DNA of 64,000 bases from Komagataeibacter medellinensis NBRC 3288 (GTDB lineage: Bacteria > Pseudomonadota > Alphaproteobacteria > Acetobacterales > Acetobacteraceae). The stretch lies in the NCBI RefSeq assembly GCF_000182745.2, contig NC_016027.1, positions 995,001 through 1,059,000 on the forward strand, written 5' to 3'. Every line of letters starts with the position of its first letter. The first letter of the stretch is position 1. Positions 58,043 to 64,000 of the stretch are shown here, piece by piece. The notes below the pieces were generated by a model. That model did not search any database, was not told where the DNA came from, and was given only the letters and a program-made list of their open reading frames with translations. The position numbers and the translations under genes were made by a program.

Positions 58043-58894
58043 ATGTCAGATCGCCTTGAAGGTTTTTTTCGTCATATCGCCGCATGCAACACGGCGGTGC
58101 TGCCTGGCGGGCGGCTGGAGTTCAGGCTGGGTGATCAGGCAGCCGGCTGGGTGCAGCCTGCACGCCTGCCTGCCCTGCTGAAGCACGGCATGATCCATTC
58201 AGGCAGCAGCGTGACCCTGCCCGACCCCGCCCGGCTGGAAGCCGTGGGCGAGGCCATGGCGCGTGAAGGCGTGTACCGCTCCCACCATGAACTGTTCGAT
58301 GTCTGGACCGACATGACCCGCCCGCCCGTGGCCTGCATTGACCGTGGCGCGCTGCCGCTGTTCGGACTTATGGCGGCGGGGGTGCATCTCAACGGCCTTG
58401 TACGCAAGCCGGACGGGTTGCACCTGTGGATCGCGCGCCGCTCCATGACCAAGCGGCTGGACCCCGGCAAGCTGGACCATCTGGTGGCGGGCGGCATTCC
58501 AGCCGGGCATACGGCGGCCCAGGCGCTGATCAAGGAAGCGGCGGAAGAAGCCAGCCTGCCGCCCGAACTGGTCCATACCGCCCGCCCCACGGCCGATATC
58601 CGCTATGCCCTGGACCGCCCGGAAGGGCTGCGCCGGGACGTGCTGCACTGTTTTGAACTGGAACTGCCACCTGATTTCGTACCAACCCCCGCTGATGGGG
58701 AGGTGGAGGACTTCCGCCTCATCCCCCTGTCCGAGGCATACACCCTGGTACGCGATACCGATGAGTTCAAATTCAATGTCAACCTTGTGCTGATTGATCT
58801 GTTCCTGCGCACGGGCATGATTGATGAACACAGCCCCGCAGGCCAGCGCCTGCGCCAGGGCCTGACCGGCTGGCACGCCCCGGTCGCATCCTGA
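58043..58894 (+). CDS. Nudix hydrolase with N-terminal DUF4743-like domain
   Basis: 283-residue protein. The N-terminal 120 residues precede the Nudix fold, as in DUF4743/thiamine-phosphate-type Nudix proteins of plants and fungi. The Nudix box GGIPAGHTAAQALIKEAAEEAS keeps the KEAAEE catalytic helix (KE..EE in place of RE..EE), but the Glu of the canonical GxxxxxE is not obvious. Substrate unknown; oxothiamine-type pyrophosphates are only a family suggestion. The start MSDRLEGFF at 58043 is chosen from the N-terminal motif, the upstream frame being unlikely. Confidence 0.85.
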   Translation: MSDRLEGFFRHIAACNTAVLPGGRLEFRLGDQAAGWVQPARLPALLKHGMIHSGSSVTLPDPARLEAVGEAMAREGVYRSHHELFDVWTDMTRPPVACIDRGALPLFGLMAAGVHLNGLVRKPDGLHLWIARRSMTKRLDPGKLDHLVAGGIPAGHTAAQALIKEAAEEASLPPELVHTARPTADIRYALDRPEGLRRDVLHCFELELPPDFVPTPADGEVEDFRLIPLSEAYTLVRDTDEFKFNVNLVLIDLFLRTGMIDEHSPAGQRLRQGLTGWHAPVAS

Positions 58895-58934
58895 CCCCAC
58901 CCGCAACATTCCCCCCGTGCGCAAGGACCATGCG

Positions 58935-61013
58935 ATGACCCTCCCCCCCACACCCCGCAGGATCCCCCACACCATCACGCAGCTTGGCCGCACCCGCCAC
59001 GACAGCTATGCCTGGATGAAGGATGACAACTGGCAGAACGTACTGCGCGACCCTGCCCTGCTACGCCCCGAGATTGCCGAACACCTGCGCGCGGAGAACG
59101 CCTATACCGGGTCCATCCTGTCCGGCACCGAGGAACTTCAGGCGCAGCTTGTGGCGGAAATGAAGGGTCGCATGCAACTGGATGATACCTATCCCGCCCT
59201 GCCGCACGGCCCGTTTTTCTACCAGACCAGTTACAGCGCGGGAGCGGAATACCCCGTGTATAAGCGCTACCCCGCCACGGCCCCGCAAGCGGAGCAGGTA
59301 CTGCTGGATGTGAACGAGGCCGCACGCGGGCATGATTATTACGCCGTTGCCTCTGCCACTCACAGCCCCGACCACACCCTGTTCGCCCATGCGGAGGACA
59401 CGCAGGGTTCCGAGATCTACCGCATCCGCATCCGCCATCTGGATGATCCCGCCACCACCATTCCCGGCGTGGACAACTGTAGCGGCGCGTTCGTCTTCTC
59501 ACCCGATAGCCGGTTCCTCTTTTGGGTCTGGCGTGACGAGCATGGCCGCCCCGCGCGCGTCTATCGCCGCCGGATCGGGGAAAAAACCGACACGCTGGTC
59601 TATGAGGAACCCGATGCGGGCTTTTTCGCAGGCGTGGAGGCCACGCGCTCGGGCGGGTGGATCATCATCTCCAGCGGCAACCATGATACGTCCGAATCCT
59701 GGCTGATCCCCGGTCATGACCCGCAGGCCGCCCCCGTCTGCGCCGCACCACGCAGGGATGGCCTGATGTACGGGCTTTACCACCAGGGGCAGCACTTCAT
59801 CATCCTGACCAATGCCGATGGCGCGTATGACTTCAAGCTCATGGTCACGGCGGATACCGCACCGGGGCAGGAGAACTGGTGCGATCTCGTGCCCCATGAA
59901 CCCGGCCGCTACATAACTGACTGCACGGTATGGTCGGGCCATGTTGCCTGGCGGGAACGGCGTGACGCCAATACCCGCATCATCATGCGCGACCTTGCCG
60001 GCAACACCCGCGCACTCGAACCCGCTGAAGCCGCCTATGACCTGTCCCTGAGCGGCGGGTATGAATATGACACCACCGCGTTGCGCTACGTCTACCAGTC
60101 CCCCACCACGCCACGGCAGTGGCATGCCCACGACATGGTGACGGGTGCGGACAAGATGCTCAAGCAGCAGGAAGTGCCCTCGGGCCATGACCCCGCGCAG
60201 TACCGCTGCTGGCGACTCATGGCCGCCGCCCCCGATGGCGAGCAGGTGCCGGTCACGGTGCTGGGCCGTCACGATACCCCGCCCGATGGGTCCGCCCCGC
60301 TGCTTCTTTACGGCTATGGCGCCTATGGCCATGCCATTGACCCGGTATTTTCCACCCGCGTGCTCAGCCTGGTGGACCGAGGGTGGTTCTACGCCATCGC
60401 CCATGTGCGCGGCGGGTCTGAAAAGGGATGGAACTGGTTCCTTGGCGGACGCGGGCGCAACAAACCCAATACCTTCACGGATTTCATTGCCTGTGCCCAG
60501 ACCCTGACCGAAGCGGGTTTTGGCGCGCCCGGCCGGATCGTGGCCGATGGCCGCTCGGCAGGGGGCATGGTGATGGGCGCGATTGCCAACATGCGGCCCG
60601 ACCTGTTTGCGGGCATTGTGGCGGTGGTACCGTTTGTGGATGAACTCAACACCATGTCTGACGCTTCCCTGCCGCTCACCCCGCCGGAATGGCCCGAATG
60701 GGGCAACCCGCTGCAGGACGTGCAGGCCTATGACCTGATTGCCAGTTACGCCGCCTATGAACAGATCGCCCCCCGTCCCTATCCCGCCATACTGGCCATG
60801 GGCGGGCTGACCGACCCGCGCGTAACCTATTGGGAGCCGGCAAAATGGGTGGCCCGCCTGCGTGAGCACACCACATCGGACCGGCCCATCATGCTACGCA
60901 CCAATATGGAAGCGGGACACAGGGGAGCAACGGGTCGTTTCGATTCCCTGAAGGAAGCAGCCCTGATTCATGCTTTTGCCCTATGGGCCGTTGAAACGGC
61001 AGCGCCAAAATAG
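58935..61013 (+). CDS. ptrB: Oligopeptidase B, S9 family serine peptidase
   Basis: 692-residue prolyl-oligopeptidase fold: N-terminal beta-propeller (about residues 70-410) and C-terminal alpha/beta hydrolase. The catalytic Ser is in VADGRSAGGMVMG, the Asp in GGLTDPRVTYWEP and the His in EAGHRGATGRFD. WMKDDNWQ near the start and AHVRGGSEKGWNWF are oligopeptidase B features. It cleaves short peptides after basic residues. ATG 58935 follows AAGGA by 7 bases. Forty bases separate it from the Nudix gene, so cotranscription is likely. Confidence 0.94.
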   Translation: MTLPPTPRRIPHTITQLGRTRHDSYAWMKDDNWQNVLRDPALLRPEIAEHLRAENAYTGSILSGTEELQAQLVAEMKGRMQLDDTYPALPHGPFFYQTSYSAGAEYPVYKRYPATAPQAEQVLLDVNEAARGHDYYAVASATHSPDHTLFAHAEDTQGSEIYRIRIRHLDDPATTIPGVDNCSGAFVFSPDSRFLFWVWRDEHGRPARVYRRRIGEKTDTLVYEEPDAGFFAGVEATRSGGWIIISSGNHDTSESWLIPGHDPQAAPVCAAPRRDGLMYGLYHQGQHFIILTNADGAYDFKLMVTADTAPGQENWCDLVPHEPGRYITDCTVWSGHVAWRERRDANTRIIMRDLAGNTRALEPAEAAYDLSLSGGYEYDTTALRYVYQSPTTPRQWHAHDMVTGADKMLKQQEVPSGHDPAQYRCWRLMAAAPDGEQVPVTVLGRHDTPPDGSAPLLLYGYGAYGHAIDPVFSTRVLSLVDRGWFYAIAHVRGGSEKGWNWFLGGRGRNKPNTFTDFIACAQTLTEAGFGAPGRIVADGRSAGGMVMGAIANMRPDLFAGIVAVVPFVDELNTMSDASLPLTPPEWPEWGNPLQDVQAYDLIASYAAYEQIAPRPYPAILAMGGLTDPRVTYWEPAKWVARLREHTTSDRPIMLRTNMEAGHRGATGRFDSLKEAALIHAFALWAVETAAPK

Positions 61014-61090
61014 GATGAATGTCCCTGCCCATATAGTACCATGCGGATCAGGCCCCCTGTGACCAGCGCCCGTTTTCCAGAGGAATGACC

Positions 61091-62233
61091 ATGAAAGAGC
61101 CCCATAACGCGGATCAGGAGCCTGCGCCCGCGCCGGGGATGGAGGCCGATCCCGTCTCCACCATGCGTATCTTCCGGTCATTCAGCGAAACACAGCGCAC
61201 CCAGCGCGTGGCCCGCGCCTTGCTGGCGCTGTTCTTCGTGCTGCTCGCCCTCTACACCGTGCGCGGCTTCCTGCCCTCGCTCATCTGGGGGTGCATCTTC
61301 GCCATCGCCTCCTGGCCGCTTTATGCACGCGCGCGCAGGCGCTGGCACTCACGCACACACCAGACCATGCTGCCAGTGCTGTTCACGCTGGCCATGGCGC
61401 TGATCTTTCTGGGGCCGCTGGCGCTGTTCGGGCTGGAAGCAGGGCGGGAGGCGGAAGGCGTGCTGCGCCTGCTCAACGATGCACGGCATTCCGGCATTCC
61501 GGTGCCACCGTGGATCAGCCACCTGCCCTATGGCCAGCAGGCGATCGAGACATGGTGGACCGACCACCTGAAGAACCCGGCCGATATTTCCGCCCTGCTC
61601 GGTTCGATGAACATTGGCCAGGGTGTGAAGGTTACCCAGCAGCTTGGCTCGCAGGTGCTGCACCGGGTGCTTCTGTTCGTGTTTGCCATCCTGACCCTGT
61701 TTTTCCTGCTCAAGGATGGGGATGCAGTTATCCGCCAGTCGCTCAATGTTTCGCGTCGGGCCTTTGGCAAGCGCGGCGAGCGGATTGCGCTGCAGATGAT
61801 CGCCTCCGTCCACGGTTCGGTATCGGGGCTGGTTCTGGTGGGCATTGGCGAAGGCATGCTGATGGGGCTGGCCTATCTGGTGGCAGGCGCACCGCATCCC
61901 TTCCTGTTCGGGGTAATTACGGCCATTGCCGCCATGATCCCCTTCTGCGCGCTGATTGCCATCGGTGCCGTGGCCCTGCTGCTTCTGGTCAATACGGGTG
62001 CCGTGCTGACTGCGCTGGCCATTGTCCTGTTCGGCATTGCCGTGATCTTCCTGGCTGACCATCTGGTGCGGCCCGCCCTGATTGGCGGCTCGACCCAACT
62101 CCCATTCCTATGGGTGCTAATGGGTATTCTGGGCGGGGCGGAAAGCTGGAGCCTGCTGGGGCTGTTCGTAGGCCCCGCCATCATGGCCGTGCTGCACATG
62201 CTGTGGCTGAACTGGAGCCGGGCACGCTACTGA
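61091..62233 (+). CDS. AI-2E family (PerM-like) transporter
   Basis: 380-residue membrane protein of the AI-2E/PerM family. About 45 N-terminal hydrophilic residues, then paired TM helices, a central cytoplasmic segment (about residues 120-190), and further TM helices with the family motif LADHLVRPALIGGSTQLPFLWVLMGILGGAESWSLLGLFVGPAIMA. Substrate undefined; ion or organic anion transport is possible. The start is ATG 61091 (MKEPHNADQE), with AGAGGA 6 bases upstream; ATG 61085 is possible but too close to it. Confidence 0.9.
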   Translation: MKEPHNADQEPAPAPGMEADPVSTMRIFRSFSETQRTQRVARALLALFFVLLALYTVRGFLPSLIWGCIFAIASWPLYARARRRWHSRTHQTMLPVLFTLAMALIFLGPLALFGLEAGREAEGVLRLLNDARHSGIPVPPWISHLPYGQQAIETWWTDHLKNPADISALLGSMNIGQGVKVTQQLGSQVLHRVLLFVFAILTLFFLLKDGDAVIRQSLNVSRRAFGKRGERIALQMIASVHGSVSGLVLVGIGEGMLMGLAYLVAGAPHPFLFGVITAIAAMIPFCALIAIGAVALLLLVNTGAVLTALAIVLFGIAVIFLADHLVRPALIGGSTQLPFLWVLMGILGGAESWSLLGLFVGPAIMAVLHMLWLNWSRARY

Positions 62234-62263
62234 AACGCCCGTACAGCAAACACCCACGAATCA

Positions 62264-62362
62264 TGAAAAATTTCGGGACGCCATCTTTCCGAAAAAAAGG
62301 CATTACCCAAAAACTTTCACCGTTTTTATCGACGGGCTATTTTTCAAAAAGCCGTCGAAACG
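62264..62362 (-). repeat. AT-rich palindromic intergenic repeat, copy E
   Basis: Read leftward: TCGACGGCTTTTTG...CCCGTCGA stem (62329-62358), then GGTGAAAGTTTTTGGGTAATGCC and a T7/GGAAAG element. The GTTTTTGGGT core matches the other copies. It lies between the AI-2E gene and the tRNA-Pro terminator and is oriented with the tRNA. Confidence 0.65.
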
Positions 62363-62411
62363 CGTTCTACACAAGGCGAAAAGCTCACGCCCGCTCGACT
62401 GATGTACAAAC

Positions 62412-62444
62412 ACAAAAAAGCACCCTTTTCAGGATGCTTTTTCT
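62412..62444 (-). terminator. Terminator of tRNA-Pro
   Basis: Read leftward, AAAGCATCC / GGGTGCTTT pairs over 9 bp with one T-G wobble (62416-62444) and is followed by TTTTGTG. Lies about 40 bases past the tRNA. Confidence 0.75.
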
Positions 62445-62482
62445 GTTCCGCTTCGGGAAAAATCTTATCGCAGACAAGGATA

Positions 62483-62556
62483 TCGGGCAGGCGGGATTCG
62501 AACCCACGACCCCCAGTCCCCCAGACTGATGCGCTACCAGGCTGCGCTACTGCCCG
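62483..62556 (-). tRNA. tRNA-Pro (GGG), CCA not encoded
   Basis: 74 bases. Acceptor CGGGCAG/CTGCCCG with discriminator A, D arm AGCGCAGCCTGGTAGCGCA, anticodon stem TCAGT/ACTGG around loop CTGGGGG (GGG), T arm GTGGGTTCGAATCCCGC. The 3' end reads ATATC, so CCA must be added enzymatically, unlike the three other tRNAs here. Confidence 0.93.
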
Positions 62557-62618
62557 CCTGTCTGCGATGCGCAGGATGTAGCAGCCACCGGGGAGGACTG
62601 CAAGTCATGTTCTGGCCA

Positions 62619-62648
62619 AAAATAAAAAAAACCGGATAATCAGACCGG
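62619..62648 (-). terminator. Weak terminator at the merR stop
   Basis: Read leftward, CCGG...CCGG spans the merR stop codon as a short 4-bp stem and is followed by TTTTTTTTATTTTTGG. The stem is short but the T run is long. Confidence 0.5.
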
Positions 62649-63437
62649 CACCATCTCCCGCAGTGCCTGCAGTTCCACCAATACGCCACGCAGGCTGTCA
62701 CGCAGTACCGTATTTTCAGCCTGCAGGCGCTCCAGTTCAATCATGACGAGTTGTTCAAGCGGAAGCTCTTCTTCCTGCTCTGCCAAAGGGGCAGCATCCG
62801 CCACGGCACCTTCGTCTGTCACGACACTGCTTTCCATCGCGGGGGGCTGCTCTGCCGTATCGGGTTCGGAGACTGCGGGTTCGGCAATGGCGGGCGACAT
62901 GTCTTCCACCGCCACGGAATAATCCACTTCGGCCACGGCCGTCACCTGCTCCACCACCACAACGGAGGCCGGTTCGGGAGCGGGGCCCTCAGGGGGCGGC
63001 TCGATACGGGGATGGGGTGCCTGTGCCTCAGCATGCGGTGCAGCAGCCTCTGGCGCTGCGATAGCAGGTGGTGTTGCGGGCTGCTCTGGCACGCCGCTCT
63101 CCACCACCGGGTGCGCGACCTCCAGCACCGGCGTTGACAGCGTGCTATCGGTCAACTGGGCGCGTGCCAGTTCGGCCTGGGCCTGCGCCAATGAAAGTTT
63201 CTGCACGTAAAGCAGGTCGGCAATCCGGCGCAGGACCGCAATGTCATGCGCGCGGTAGGACCGCCGCCCTCCCTGCCCACGCAGCGGGCGCAATTGCGGG
63301 AAACGCGTCTCCCACATGCGCATGACATGCTGGGCCAGACCCAGTTCGCGCGCGACCTCATAGATCGGCAGCGTATCCATTGCCGACTGCACCGTTCCGG
63401 CGGGCATGGTCCCGTCCAGATGGTCCTGCATGCTCAT
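62640..63437 (-). CDS. MerR-type transcriptional regulator with acidic linker and coiled-coil end
   Basis: 265 residues. The MerR winged-helix lies at about 22-85 ([29 protein letters not shown], then [22 protein letters not shown]). It lacks the metal-binding cysteines of MerR proper. Residues about 100-225 are a low-complexity Pro/Ala/Glu-rich acidic linker. The last 35 residues form a leucine-rich helix ([22 protein letters not shown]) likely to be a coiled coil for dimers. ATG 63437 overlaps the ihfA stop in ATGA. A fabH-ihfA-merR order is common in alphaproteobacteria; targets are unknown. Confidence 0.92.
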   Translation of the reverse strand: MSMQDHLDGTMPAGTVQSAMDTLPIYEVARELGLAQHVMRMWETRFPQLRPLRGQGGRRSYRAHDIAVLRRIADLLYVQKLSLAQAQAELARAQLTDSTLSTPVLEVAHPVVESGVPEQPATPPAIAAPEAAAPHAEAQAPHPRIEPPPEGPAPEPASVVVVEQVTAVAEVDYSVAVEDMSPAIAEPAVSEPDTAEQPPAMESSVVTDEGAVADAAPLAEQEEELPLEQLVMIELERLQAENTVLRDSLRGVLVELQALREMVPV

Positions 63438-63757
63438 TCGTCATCTCCTTCCGGCAGGTCATCCCTGCCAGCCTGTCCGTTGACATGGGCACGAAGCAGT
63501 TGGCTTGGGCGAAAAACCAGCACGGAACGCGGAAGAATCGGTACTTCCACGCCCGTCTTGGGATTGCGCCCCGTCCGCTGTCCCTTCTGCCGGACAGAGA
63601 ACGTGCCGAACCCGCTAATTTTCAAGGTATCGCCGGTTTCAAGTGTCCGTGCCATCCGCTCCAGAATGTCTTCCAGAATGTCGGCGGATTCATGGCGGGA
63701 CAGGCCGACCTGATCATATATCTGTTCTGCCAGAGTGGCGCGCGTCACGGTGCTCAT
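63434..63757 (-). CDS. ihfA: Integration host factor alpha subunit
   Basis: 107-residue DNA-bending protein that pairs with IHF beta at specific sites. [61 protein letters not shown] (HU/IHF arm region) and [13 protein letters not shown] are typical. The start MSTVTRATL at 63757 is chosen; a few further codons upstream are not used. Coupled to the downstream merR-type gene by a 4-base overlap. Confidence 0.95.
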   Translation of the reverse strand: MSTVTRATLAEQIYDQVGLSRHESADILEDILERMARTLETGDTLKISGFGTFSVRQKGQRTGRNPKTGVEVPILPRSVLVFRPSQLLRAHVNGQAGRDDLPEGDDE

Positions 63758-63857
63758 GCAACAAACGTTATGCATGCCCGCCCTCATCGTCAATTGAATG
63801 TGGCAGAACGGCTGTCAGTTTGTTGGCCGCTCTTTTCAATGTGGTACCGAAACGACA

Positions 63858-64000
63858 TTACAGACGTGCCAGCGCCGAGCCCCATGTCAGGCCACCGCCC
63901 AGTGCTTCCATCAGCACCAGGTCACCTTTTTTGATGCGTCCGTCCCGAACCGCCTCATTCAGTGCAAGCGGAATGGAGGCGGCCGAGGTATTGGCATGCC
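63858..64000 (-). CDS. fabH: Beta-ketoacyl-ACP synthase III, C-terminal end, truncated by window edge
   Basis: Only the last 47 residues are in the window: [20 protein letters not shown] (with the conserved catalytic Asn), then [22 protein letters not shown] and TAA at 63860-63858. These residues are the C-terminal signature of FabH, which starts fatty acid synthesis from acetyl-CoA and malonyl-ACP. ihfA follows 100 bases downstream. Confidence 0.93.
   Translation of the reverse strand, partial: HANTSAASIPLALNEAVRDGRIKKGDLVLMEALGGGLTWGSALARL

Overview
The window is GC-rich, densely packed chromosomal DNA of an acetic acid bacterium (Acetobacteraceae, most likely Komagataeibacter or a close relative). 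The assignment is inferred from the start of a BcsA-type cellulose synthase gene at the left edge, from alphaproteobacterial gene orders (metXW; tig-clpP-clpX-lon-hup; fabH-ihfA-merR; nuo followed by birA and rnj) and from an alphaproteobacterial-type short prolyl-tRNA synthetase. I see no phage, insertion sequence, CRISPR array or rRNA gene, so this is core genome.

Layout. 1-605: 5' part of a cellulose synthase gene running off the left edge. 1066-4481: RhlE-type RNA helicase and the methionine genes metX-metW. 4590-13480: dnaE, lolD, lolC, proS and rnj, all leftward. 13806-27635: birA and a leftward complex I operon nuoA to nuoN in which nuoM is missing. 27921-28113: tRNA-Asp and tRNA-Val. 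28196-34942: the proteostasis cluster tig, clpP, clpX, lon and hupB. 35038-40478: tRNA-Leu, NAD(P)HX repair, a CopD-like membrane protein, a second DEAD-box helicase and an RNA methyltransferase. 40598-47182: a complete Fe-S assembly operon, sufR-B-C-D-S-U-T-A. 47304-52412: a DUF445 protein, a divergent PEP carboxylase family protein and an overlapping metallo-beta-lactamase-fold gene. 52944-57912: fusA, rpmB, a small unknown gene and an Atm1-type ABC exporter. 58043-62233: Nudix hydrolase, oligopeptidase B and an AI-2E family permease. 62483-64000: tRNA-Pro, a MerR-type regulator, ihfA and the 3' end of fabH.

The genes are mostly housekeeping. Suf proteins make the Fe-S clusters needed by NuoB, E, F, G and I, and Atm1 is probably linked to the same economy. 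The Rrf2 regulator gene has a perfect 16-bp palindrome upstream that is a good operator candidate. The Clp and Lon proteases and trigger factor form one proteostasis block.

The most notable observations are: (1) a complex I operon in which nuoL is followed after 25 bp by nuoN, with no nuoM; (2) at least five copies of an AT-rich, palindrome-bearing intergenic repeat that usually lies just behind a stop codon; (3) a PEP carboxylase family protein that keeps the metal ligands but has replaced several canonical catalytic residues. Start codons below were chosen from family N-termini and Shine-Dalgarno (SD) spacing and often differ from the longest open frame.
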